From NCBI RefSeq assembly GCF_014897815.1, contig NZ_JABUZG010000053.1, forward strand, positions 81,038-145,037: a DNA stretch of 64,000 nucleotides. Reading direction: 5' to 3'. This DNA comes from Psychrobacter sp. PG1 (GTDB lineage Bacteria > Pseudomonadota > Gammaproteobacteria > Pseudomonadales > Moraxellaceae). Below, piece after piece: positions 33,996 to 41,412 of the stretch. Under the pieces are notes generated by a model. That model was not told the origin of the DNA, did not search any database, and saw nothing but the letters and a program-made list of their open reading frames with translations. Each line of letters begins with the position of its first letter. Position 1 is the stretch's first letter. Made by a program: the position numbers and the translations under genes.

Positions 33996-34220
33996 TTACT
34001 TCTCTTTATCTAGCGACTCGTTAGGTACATAAGTAAATAAATCACCTACTTCAATATCTAGTGCCTCACAAATTTTATCCATAGTGTCAAAATCTATTCT
34101 TGAAGTCTGTTCGTTATAGATCTTGTGCACTGTCGACTTACTAATTCCTGTCATCCTTATTAGATCTGCCACCTTCATACGTCGTTCAGCTAGTAGCACT
34201 GGTAAATTACATAAAATCAT
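33996..34220 (-). CDS. Cro/CI-type (XRE) transcriptional regulator
   Basis: 74 residues, essentially one helix-turn-helix domain: MKVADLIRMTGISKSTVHKIYNEQTSRIDFDTMDKICEALDIEVGDLF has the XRE pattern (recognition helix SKSTVHKIYN). Typical of small element repressors. It is divergent from the AlpA-like gene, and the 150 bp between them hold repeated AAGTACTT sites that are probably its operators. Confidence 0.85.
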   Translation of the reverse strand: MILCNLPVLLAERRMKVADLIRMTGISKSTVHKIYNEQTSRIDFDTMDKICEALDIEVGDLFTYVPNESLDKEK

Positions 34221-34244
34221 TAATAATTCCTTAATAGACTAAAA

Positions 34245-34304
34245 AAGTACTTGCATCAACTAACAATAGCTAGTAAAGTACTTCTATCGAACAACAAATT
34301 ACTT
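34245..34304. promoter_or_regulatory. Candidate operator array of the element repressor
   Basis: AAGTACTT, an 8-bp palindrome, occurs at 34245-34252 and 34276-34283, and a near copy AATTACTT at 34297-34304. The centre spacings are 31 and 21 bp, about 3 and 2 helical turns, so all sites face one side of the DNA between the two divergent genes. Confidence 0.5.
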
Positions 34305-34370
34305 TTATAAAACTATTTGTTATCTCGATAAAACAACCTAGTTATTTAATTGGCTTACAGGGAATTTATT

Positions 34371-34586
34371 ATGTCACATACCTACCTAACTACCCAAGAG
34401 CTTTCTGAGCTCATCAAATATAACCCTCGTACTATCCGTAATGAGCTCAAAGATAGCGTGCTTATCGAAGGCATTCATTATATACGCCCATTCGGTGGTC
34501 GTAAAATTTTGTACATTTGGGAAGAGATTGAAAAAGATATGCGCACTGGCATTGCCGGTAGCGTCAATGCCATGGCACTACAATAA
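34371..34586 (+). CDS. AlpA/excisionase-like DNA-binding protein
   Basis: 71 residues. YLTTQELSELIKYNPRTIRNELKDSVLIEGIHYIRPFGGRKILYIWEEIEKDM has the winged-helix MerR/excisionase-like pattern of small integrase partners. I start it at the ATG at 34371, which follows AGGGA; an upstream ATG in frame adds seven residues. It stands 11 bp before the integrase, so it is probably the directionality factor or a target-binding helper of that integrase. Confidence 0.75.
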   Translation: MSHTYLTTQELSELIKYNPRTIRNELKDSVLIEGIHYIRPFGGRKILYIWEEIEKDMRTGIAGSVNAMALQ

Positions 34587-34597
34587 GGAGGAATAGG

Positions 34598-35809
34598 ATG
34601 GCTAGTATTAGAACCCGTAGAGGGAGCAATATGCTATTTGTCGATTTTTATTACATGGGTATACGCTGTCGGGAGACAACAAACCTAACAGACACACCAG
34701 CAAATCGCAAGAAGCTTGAAAAAGTGATTGAGAAGATGGAAGCAGAAATCATCTTAGGACTGTTCAACTACGCTAAGTACTTTCCAAAAAGTGATAAAGC
34801 GGCACAGATGGTAGCGTTAAACGACCGCAAGGAATGCATTAGTACCGATACGCCTTCTTTTGAACAGTTTGCAGAATTATGGTTTGCTGAAAAAGAAATT
34901 GAATGGCGTGATACTTACAAGCGCAAAATAAAGGAGATTATTGATATGTACTTGATTGTTAAGTTTGGGACTAAGCCCATTCATCTCATAAAAAAGACAG
35001 ATGTATTAGCCTTCCGTTCATCGCTCGCCAAAGTAACGTACGGAAAAGCTAACAAACATCTGTCAGCGGCACGCATCAATTCGATAATGGTACCTTTGGG
35101 TATGATACTAAAAGAAGCGGCTAAACGCTATAAATTTGATAATCCTTACTACGATATCAATGCGCTCAAGCAACCTAAAACGGATATCCAACCATTCACA
35201 CTAAGTGAGGTTTGGACGTTTATTAATGGGGTGAGAGCAGACTATCGCAATTATTATCTGGTACGTTTTTTTACAGGTATGCGTACGAGTGAGATTGATG
35301 GGTTAACGTGGGAGAACATTGACTTTAATCGACGTGAGATTGTGATCAAACAAGCTTATGTTAAAGGCAAAATTGTTCCTCCTAAAACTCAAGAGTCTTA
35401 TCGTGCAATTCAAATGTCACCTTGGGTCTACGATGCTCTGAAGGAACAGCAGACCATCACTTATAAGCGATCTGACTATGTGTTTTGCGCACATACGGGT
35501 GAGCCACTTGATTACAACAATGTGAATAAGCGTGTTTGGCACCCTACTCTTAAGGTTTTAGGTCTGAAGAAGCGCAATGCTTATCAGACCCGTCATACCG
35601 CAGCAACGCTATGGTTGGCTGCTGGCGAAAGTCCTGAATGGATTGCCAGTCAAATGGGACACTCTACAACCAAGATGCTGTTTAATACATATAGTCGCTA
35701 TGTACCGAACATGACTCGACAGGATGGTAGTGCGTTTGAAGCATTGGTCAATCGCAGTCAGATTGCTCAGGTATCTACCGATAAGGGGCCTCACAATGAA
35801 AATGATTGA
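34598..35809 (+). CDS. Tyrosine-type site-specific integrase (phage/island type, Arm-DNA-binding N-terminus)
   Basis: 403 residues. N-terminal arm-binding domain (SIRTRRGSNMLFVDFYYMGIRCRETT, DUF3596-like), SAM-like core-binding domain (about 90-185), then the catalytic domain: Arg about 229 in FFTGMRTSEIDGL, Arg-His about 331 in YQTRHTAATLWLA, His in MGHSTTKML and the nucleophile Tyr about 365 in FNTYSRY. AAGGAGGA precedes the ATG. Its site just downstream of tRNA-Val fits integration into that tRNA. The set is complete, so it may be active. Confidence 0.93.
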   Translation: MASIRTRRGSNMLFVDFYYMGIRCRETTNLTDTPANRKKLEKVIEKMEAEIILGLFNYAKYFPKSDKAAQMVALNDRKECISTDTPSFEQFAELWFAEKEIEWRDTYKRKIKEIIDMYLIVKFGTKPIHLIKKTDVLAFRSSLAKVTYGKANKHLSAARINSIMVPLGMILKEAAKRYKFDNPYYDINALKQPKTDIQPFTLSEVWTFINGVRADYRNYYLVRFFTGMRTSEIDGLTWENIDFNRREIVIKQAYVKGKIVPPKTQESYRAIQMSPWVYDALKEQQTITYKRSDYVFCAHTGEPLDYNNVNKRVWHPTLKVLGLKKRNAYQTRHTAATLWLAAGESPEWIASQMGHSTTKMLFNTYSRYVPNMTRQDGSAFEALVNRSQIAQVSTDKGPHNEND

Positions 35810-36086
35810 TTACGATAAACTGCATGCGACGTTTAAACCTAGTGGCTATGTCAGTAATGGCGCAGATAATATTGCTAACTACCTCATCTGTGAGCTCTGC
35901 ATTCAGTCAGGTACTGGTTTGGCTAGGTTCCTAAGTATTGATAGTTGCTTTGATAATCATATGGCGCTGCGCATATGGGTTCAAATGCGCTTAGAGGCCA
36001 ATCCTGACTATGTCGTTGATGATATGTGTAGTCAGCTACAGAGTAAGCTTTACGAGCTCCTACCTCAAACTGGCTATGGATACTAA
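35796..36086 (+). CDS. Hypothetical protein of the integrative element
   Basis: 96 residues, no family recognised. It starts at ATG 35796, preceded by AAGGGG, and overlaps the integrase end by 14 bp, so translation is coupled. Acidic, helical-looking, without signal or membrane segment. Confidence 0.65.
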   Translation: MKMIDYDKLHATFKPSGYVSNGADNIANYLICELCIQSGTGLARFLSIDSCFDNHMALRIWVQMRLEANPDYVVDDMCSQLQSKLYELLPQTGYGY

Positions 36087-36096
36087 GGAGGGTATT

Positions 36097-36417
36097 ATGA
36101 GTATGAACTTCGTCTTTGATTCAGCTCTGGAGGATACAGCAAAGCGTCTGTGCTATGAGTATTGGTCCTATGCGTCGCCCAGTGATTATATAGCGCATTT
36201 AGAACTGCTTTGTTATGACCACAACACGGAGACTGATGTTTTATTTGCTACACTTGCAAAATGTCAGGTTTATTTAGATGACGTACACTGTGAGTACTGT
36301 GGTCGTCCCTATCAATTAGATGTCCCAGCAGATGTACCTTATGCAAGGAGATTAAATTCTTGGTTTTGTGAGGGGTGTATTAGCTTTTCTGGTGGACAGC
36401 TTATTGTAGACAGATAG
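36097..36417 (+). CDS. Hypothetical zinc-ribbon protein of the integrative element
   Basis: 106 residues, not recognised as a family. Two CxxC pairs (CEYC near residue 69 and CEGC near 95) separated by 22 residues make a likely zinc ribbon at the C-terminus; the N-terminal half is acidic and helical. A strong AAGGAGG Shine-Dalgarno sequence precedes ATG 36097. It follows the previous small gene by 10 bp and ends just before a terminator. Confidence 0.7.
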   Translation: MSMNFVFDSALEDTAKRLCYEYWSYASPSDYIAHLELLCYDHNTETDVLFATLAKCQVYLDDVHCEYCGRPYQLDVPADVPYARRLNSWFCEGCISFSGGQLIVDR

Positions 36418-36438
36418 GTTTTTAGAAAAAATTTATTG

Positions 36439-36466
36439 CCAGACAACTTAGGTTGTCTGGTTTCTT
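36439..36466 (+). terminator. Terminator after the integrase cluster
   Basis: CCAGACAAC-TTAG-GTTGTCTGG, a perfect 9-bp stem followed by TTTCTT. It separates the integrase cluster from cas1, which therefore has its own promoter. Confidence 0.8.
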
Positions 36467-36593
36467 ATTGCTTTTTAAAACTTTAACGACATCTGTTGTC
36501 GCTAATGTCCTTTTAAATATTGTTTTGTCAACAAAGTTTCGTTAAAGTGAATTCATATTCAATTTTTTATCACTGTTAATAGACGGAACTATA

Positions 36594-37586
36594 ATGGCGA
36601 AACCCAATAATGCCTATACCGACAATAGCTTTGTCTCTTCAGATCTCAAAACCATTTTGCACTCCAAACGTGCAAATATCTACTACCTGTCGCATTGCCG
36701 AGTCATGCAAAAGAACGGACGTGTGTTATATCTTACTGAAGATGACAAAGCTAACCTCTATTATAATATTCCTATCGCTAACACTACCTCCATTCTACTT
36801 GGTACAGGCACCTCCATTACTCAAGCGGCGATGCGCCTTCTATCACAAGCAGGCGTGTTAGTTGGCTTTTGCGGCGGTGGTGGTATGCCGTTATTTATGG
36901 GCACAGAGCGTGAGGTCTATGTTGAGTGGATGACTCCGCAAAGCGAGTATCGACCGACTGGATATATTCAAGGTTGGATGAGCTGGTGGTGGGATGATGA
37001 TAAACGCCTTGCTGCAGCCAAGCAGTTGCAAATAGCTCGCGTTGCTTATCTGCAAGCGGTATGGAATAAAGACAGCGACCTTAAACGGTGGGGTTTTGAC
37101 AGCAATATCGATGCGATACAGAAACTGCTCAATGATAATATTCAGCAAATCGATAAGCAGACAGAGGTTATGCATTTATTGCAATTGGAAGCCCGCCTGA
37201 CCAAGCAACTGTATAAGCTAGCTGCCAAAAATACGGGTTATGATGGCTTTACCCGTGAGCACGATGGTATCGATAAAGCTAACGGCTTCTTAAATCATGG
37301 CAACTATCTGGCGTACGGTCTCGGTGCCACGACCTCATGGACGCTTGGCATTCCGCACGGTTTTGCGGTGATGCATGGTAAGACACGGCGCGGTGCCTTG
37401 GTGTTCGATATTGCCGATATTATCAAGGACGCACTGGTGCTACCCCTCGCCTTTATCTGCGCTAGCGAAAACATGAGCGAGCAAGAGTTTCGTCAAGAGT
37501 GCATTAATATGTTTACCAAGCACAAAGCGCTGGATTATCAGTTTGAGGTGGTTAAACAGTTGGCGATGACTAAGTGGAAAGTGTAG
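36594..37586 (+). CDS. cas1: Type I-F CRISPR-associated endonuclease Cas1
   Basis: Metal-dependent integrase that inserts spacers together with Cas2. 330 residues, full length for subtype I-F. The N-terminal beta domain (LKTILHSKRANIYYLSHCRVM, VGFCGGGGMPLF) is typical of I-F (YPEST/Csy) Cas1. Catalytic residues appear intact: Glu about 199 (LQLEARLTKQ), His about 261 (FAVMHGKTRRGAL), Asp about 272 and 275 (FDIAD). Followed 3 bp later by cas2-3. No csy1-4 genes or array are visible, so it is isolated from its system. Confidence 0.95.
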   Translation: MAKPNNAYTDNSFVSSDLKTILHSKRANIYYLSHCRVMQKNGRVLYLTEDDKANLYYNIPIANTTSILLGTGTSITQAAMRLLSQAGVLVGFCGGGGMPLFMGTEREVYVEWMTPQSEYRPTGYIQGWMSWWWDDDKRLAAAKQLQIARVAYLQAVWNKDSDLKRWGFDSNIDAIQKLLNDNIQQIDKQTEVMHLLQLEARLTKQLYKLAAKNTGYDGFTREHDGIDKANGFLNHGNYLAYGLGATTSWTLGIPHGFAVMHGKTRRGALVFDIADIIKDALVLPLAFICASENMSEQEFRQECINMFTKHKALDYQFEVVKQLAMTKWKV

Positions 37587-37589
37587 AAA

Positions 37590-38540
37590 ATGATTGTTAC
37601 CTTTGTCTCTCAATGTGAGAAGAAATCACTTAAGCGTACACGGCGTATCTTAGACTCCTTTGCTAACCGCATTGGTGATAACGTTTGGCAGACGGCTATT
37701 ACTGAGGATGGGCTACAGACGGTTAAGCAGCTCTTGCGTAAGTCAGCGACCAAATCTACGGCGGTCAGCTGTCATCGTAATAAGACTCGTCAGCTGACGG
37801 AGTTGGTATGGATTGTGGGTAATAAGCGGCGGTTTAATGAGGTTGGTGTGGTTCCTGTGAACCGTACTAAGCGTAATATCTTACACAGTGAATGGGAGAA
37901 TGATTGGACGTATGCCAGTAGTATCCAAATCATTGCTACCATTGCTGCGCTACTGCACGACATTGGCAAATCAACGGTTGGTTTTCAAAAGAAACTCCTT
38001 GTCGGTAGTAAACAAGGCGACTCTTATCGGCATGAATGGATATCATTAAAACTGTTTGAGCTGATGATTGGCGATTGCAGCACTGACGAAGCATGGCTTG
38101 ACCATTTAATGAATTTAAATGAATGGTTAGAAAATAACAATATAGACAATCTACTATCTAATGCTAATAAAGATGTCGTCAATATAAAAGCTATGCCGCC
38201 CCTAGCACAGTGGGTTGCTTGGCTGATTGTCACTCATCACCGCCCCCCACTGTCAGCGGCGATTAAAGCCCATGGTCAAGTAAATGTAAAAACTTACACT
38301 AATAAATTTATGCCCATGTTTCGTGCGGTTGCACACGATGATATAACATCATCGACAGTTAAAATTGTCTGTGCAGGTCGCGATGAGACCGTGGTGGGCA
38401 TTCATGCCGTCGGGTCAGATGTGGATGAAATTTTACAAGGATTTGCTTTGGCAATGAAAGTTGGTATTACTAAAGCAGATTTAGAAGAGACATTTACCAT
38501 TCATCCAACAAGTGCAGAAGAATTTTTAAGTTTTAACTAA
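37590..38540 (+). CDS. Chimera: N-terminal Cas2-Cas3 HD part of type I-F cas2-3 fused to C-terminal part of glutathione reductase
   Basis: 316 residues against roughly 1,100 for a full I-F Cas2-3. Residues 1 to about 90 are the Cas2 domain (MIVTFVSQCEKKSLKRTRRILD). Next comes the start of the Cas3 HD nuclease: LLHDIGKSTVGFQKKL with His-Asp at about 123-124, YRHEW, and WLIVTHHRPP. From about residue 223 the sequence switches to the dimerisation domain of glutathione reductase (Gor): FMPMFRAVA, KIVCAGRDETVVGIHAVG, DEILQGFALAMKVGITK and the C-terminal HPTSAEEF with the active-site His-Pro. The whole helicase is gone, and so is the FAD/NADPH part of Gor. Neither parent activity can remain; the Cas2 domain alone could still fold. 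Confidence 0.88.
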   Translation: MIVTFVSQCEKKSLKRTRRILDSFANRIGDNVWQTAITEDGLQTVKQLLRKSATKSTAVSCHRNKTRQLTELVWIVGNKRRFNEVGVVPVNRTKRNILHSEWENDWTYASSIQIIATIAALLHDIGKSTVGFQKKLLVGSKQGDSYRHEWISLKLFELMIGDCSTDEAWLDHLMNLNEWLENNNIDNLLSNANKDVVNIKAMPPLAQWVAWLIVTHHRPPLSAAIKAHGQVNVKTYTNKFMPMFRAVAHDDITSSTVKIVCAGRDETVVGIHAVGSDVDEILQGFALAMKVGITKADLEETFTIHPTSAEEFLSFN

Positions 38541-38618
38541 GCGGATATAAAGTGAGTGAATATTGAAAGTAAATGAGGTTAGCCGTTATAAGCAACGTCT
38601 AACCTCGCTATAAAACAG

Positions 38619-39956
38619 TTAGTTGATAGCAGCAAACAAATCATTCAATGCTTCACTCATACTAGGGTGGGTAAAAATATGATCACGCACCTGCTGGTAG
38701 GTTAAGCCTTGACGGATTGCTAAATCCATAAAGTTAATCAATTCATGCGACTCGGCACACAACAGTTGCACACCCAAGATTTTATCAGTTTTAGCATCTA
38801 CTACGGCCTTAAGCAGCCCATCAGCTTGTTCTAAGATATTGGCTTTAGGAATAGTTGCTGCATCTAGTGTGGCGGTTTTAATGTCATAACCTTTATCTTT
38901 TGCCATTTTTGCGGTCATACCGACATTAGCAAGTGGCGGATTGACAAACACCGCATAAGGGAAAGTACGGTCTTTGGTGGTGTAACTGCCATCGCCCAAT
39001 ACTTGGCTTTTAACTACACGATAATCATCGAGCGAAATATAGGTAAATTGGGGGCTGCCTGCCACATCGCCCATCGCATAGATATTCGGCACGTTGGTTT
39101 GTAATTTTTCATTGACAGCAATATAACCTTTATCGGTAAGCTCAATGCCCGCTTTTTCAAGGTTTAGCCCTTCGGTATTGGCTCTGCGGCCTGTAGCAAC
39201 CAAAATCGCATCGGCATGCAGTTCGCTATCAGCGGTGGTAATTGTGGCTTGCTGTCCACTATCGCTTATTTTTTTGATTTGCTGATTAGTTTTGACTGTA
39301 ATATGCTGTTTTGCCATGATAGCGAGTAAAGTTTTGGTGATATCTTCATCTTCTCGTGGTAAAAAGGTATCGCCTGTTTCTAAAATCGTCACTTCACTGC
39401 CAAACCCTGCAAAAATAAAGGCAAACTCTAGCCCGATATAGCCACCACCAATAATAACGAGCTGTTTTGGTAAATCGGTTAGTTGCATGATACGGGTGCT
39501 GTCGTAGGCAAATTTGCTGTCTTTTAACCCATCAATCGGCGGCTGCCAGTTATACGCCCCTGTATTGATGTAAATATAATCAGCAGTGATGGTCAATGTG
39601 TCAGTATCGGTGACGACCTGCACGGTTTTATTATCAATAAAACTGGCTTTGCCTGTAATCACTTCGGCATTATCTAGACTATCAACTTTCTCAAAGTTGG
39701 CATGATTAAGTTTATCAATTAAATCGTTCTTTTTGCTAACTGCTTGAGCAAGTGATGGTTGTACGTCATGACCATAAGCTAAGAAGGCTAATTTTTTTGA
39801 GGGAATACAGCCAATATTGATACAGGTACCACCATACATGGTAGCGGACTGCTCCACTAAAATCACGGATTTGCCTGTCTTGGCTAAAGCTTGTGCCAGA
39901 GTTTTACCTGCTTTGCCAAAGCCGATAATCAGATGTTCGATGTGTTTTATGGTCAC
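38619..39956 (-). CDS. FAD-dependent pyridine nucleotide-disulfide oxidoreductase (RclA / hypothiocyanous acid reductase-like)
   Basis: 445 residues, flavoprotein disulfide reductase class I. FAD site IIGFGKAGKTLAQALA, redox pair GGTCINIGCIPSKKL, NAD(P)H site VIIGGGYIGLEFAF, second FAD motif NIYAMGDVAG, and C-terminal IFTHPSMSEALNDLF with the His-Pro base. It lacks the mercuric-reductase C-terminal Cys pair, so it resembles RclA and hypothiocyanite reductases that protect against oxidised halogens. GTG start after AGGGG. The preceding gor fragment is a different member of the superfamily. Confidence 0.85.
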   Translation of the reverse strand: MTIKHIEHLIIGFGKAGKTLAQALAKTGKSVILVEQSATMYGGTCINIGCIPSKKLAFLAYGHDVQPSLAQAVSKKNDLIDKLNHANFEKVDSLDNAEVITGKASFIDNKTVQVVTDTDTLTITADYIYINTGAYNWQPPIDGLKDSKFAYDSTRIMQLTDLPKQLVIIGGGYIGLEFAFIFAGFGSEVTILETGDTFLPREDEDITKTLLAIMAKQHITVKTNQQIKKISDSGQQATITTADSELHADAILVATGRRANTEGLNLEKAGIELTDKGYIAVNEKLQTNVPNIYAMGDVAGSPQFTYISLDDYRVVKSQVLGDGSYTTKDRTFPYAVFVNPPLANVGMTAKMAKDKGYDIKTATLDAATIPKANILEQADGLLKAVVDAKTDKILGVQLLCAESHELINFMDLAIRQGLTYQQVRDHIFTHPSMSEALNDLFAAIN

Positions 39957-40074
39957 TGTGAGCCCCTCTGTTTTTATGATTGATTATAAGTTTTATGATT
40001 AAATAGAACTTGCTCCATAGTGTAATGATATAGTAGAGATATGCAATTTTATTAATAAAATTTAACATATTAAT

Positions 40075-41056
40075 ACCCCACTCTCAACACTTTTAAGCGG
40101 GGTTGAAACAAAAAAGGCATGAACTTAAACTTTAATCAATGACCAAAAAGATTAGAGAACAAGCCATGCCCATCGACGAATTTATCATTAAAATCTATCT
40201 AATGGTAGATGACTACTACAAAAAGATTGTAACAAACCGGCTAAGACAAGGCGGATATGCACCAAAGCTAACCGACAGTGAAATTATTACCATGGAGATA
40301 GTGGGTGAGTTTTTACAGATGGACACCGACTCACAAATCCATCAGTATTTTAAACAGCATTGGCAAACATGGTTTCCACAAATAGGCTCATATCCCAACT
40401 TTGCCAAGCAGTGCGTCAATTTGTTACAGGTAAAAACTTTGATACAACAGCATATCGTTAAACAGTATGGACAAGACAACATTCATTTTATCGATGGCTT
40501 TCCCATTCCTGTATGCCAATATGCCAGAGCGTATCGGTATAAAACCTTCAAATACGAAGGTAGTTATAGTTACTGCGCCTCAAAGCAACAAAAATATTTC
40601 GGCTTTGAAGGACATTTACTCATTAATCTATCGGGCATGATAACCAATTTTACCTTTGCCTCTGCCAGAATAGATGAAAGATTAGTGGCACCTGATATGC
40701 TTGATAATATCAAAGGCTTGTTAGGTGCAGATATGGGCTATATTAGCCCTGATTTATCTGAGTATTGCTTTAAGCGATGTGTTGATTTGCAAACACCGCT
40801 TAGAAAAAATATGCCCGATAAACGACCAATCAGTGTACTTAATCGTCTTAAAAATGCTCGTCGCAATATTGAGACGGTGATTGGTCAGTTATCACAGCGG
40901 TTTAATATGCAAAAGGTGAGAGCGAGAGATTTATGGCATTTATCCCACAGATTTATGCGTAAAATCTTGGCTCATAACTTCTGCTTTGTAATCAATAAAC
41001 AGTTAGGTAATCCCCCACTTCAGTTTGAGTTGCTTATTTCAAGTTGAGAGTGGGGT
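40075..41056 (+). mobile_element. IS982-family insertion sequence, 982 bp
   Basis: Terminal inverted repeats ACCCCACTCTCAAC at the left and GTTGAGAGTGGGGT at the right enclose one transposase gene. Length is typical for the family. No direct target duplication is visible (left flank ACATATTAAT, right flank TTATCATCAT), so one side may have been rearranged. It abuts a truncated resolvase gene. Confidence 0.92.
40139..41047 (+). CDS. IS982-family transposase
   Basis: 302 residues, DDE transposase with the DUF4372-like N-terminus LTDSEIITMEIVGEFLQMDTDSQIHQYF, then FIDGFPIPVCQYARA (Asp), LLGADMGYISPDL (Asp) and NARRNIETVIGQLSQRFNM (Glu). Apparently intact; an internal ATG at residue 10 (MPIDEF) is an alternative start. 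Confidence 0.93.
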   Translation: MTKKIREQAMPIDEFIIKIYLMVDDYYKKIVTNRLRQGGYAPKLTDSEIITMEIVGEFLQMDTDSQIHQYFKQHWQTWFPQIGSYPNFAKQCVNLLQVKTLIQQHIVKQYGQDNIHFIDGFPIPVCQYARAYRYKTFKYEGSYSYCASKQQKYFGFEGHLLINLSGMITNFTFASARIDERLVAPDMLDNIKGLLGADMGYISPDLSEYCFKRCVDLQTPLRKNMPDKRPISVLNRLKNARRNIETVIGQLSQRFNMQKVRARDLWHLSHRFMRKILAHNFCFVINKQLGNPPLQFELLISS

Positions 41057-41154
41057 TTATCATCATAACTTGTACTGAAAGCCACCAAATCAGCTAATGC
41101 TCTGGTAGCGTCTTGATCCTTAGTGCTGGCTCTCACATAAATACGAACGGTCAT
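41057..41154 (-). pseudogene. 5' fragment of a serine recombinase (Tn3-type resolvase) gene, cut by IS982
   Basis: Starting at the minus-strand ATG 41154, after GAGGT, the frame reads MTVRIYVRASTKDQDATRAL and about 13 more residues before hitting the IS982 end. YVRAST-K-DQ carries the catalytic Ser region of the serine recombinase N-terminus. The rest of the gene is missing from the other side of the IS, so only a stub of about 33 codons remains. Confidence 0.8.
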
Positions 41155-41235
41155 AACGCTACCTCTATTACTTAGACTTAATAATTAATGTTCATTGATA
41201 ACAGCAAGAGATTGCTATCATTTAATATCAGATAC

Positions 41236-41297
41236 AAGTCTAATGATAGATAAATTATTATTTAAAGGTTTTATGTTTTAGGTATAGACTAATGATA
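41236..41297. repeat. Possible res-site remnant upstream of the resolvase stub
   Basis: GTCTAATGATA at 41238-41248 and GACTAATGATA at 41287-41297 are near-identical and lie 84-143 bp upstream of the resolvase start, where res subsites of Tn3-like elements are often found. AT-rich sequence lies between them. Confidence 0.35.
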
Positions 41298-41412
41298 AGG
41301 GGTTGAAGTGGCTCCGTTGAGGTATAAGTTGATGAAATGGTTGGACGCATTAAAAAAGATCCTGCTTTTTTTAATAAAGAACGTCCTATCCGTACATACC
41401 TAAATGATTAGT

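Noticed and set aside
38541..38618. Possible CRISPR repeats after the cas genes
   Set aside because: Only one hairpin (GAGGTTAG...CTAACCTC) between convergent genes; no repeat-spacer periodicity here or elsewhere in the window.
41337..41411. 24-codon plus-strand frame with a protein-like composition (ends RTYLND)
   Set aside because: Too short and without a family; it may be the tail of a lost gene but cannot be supported.
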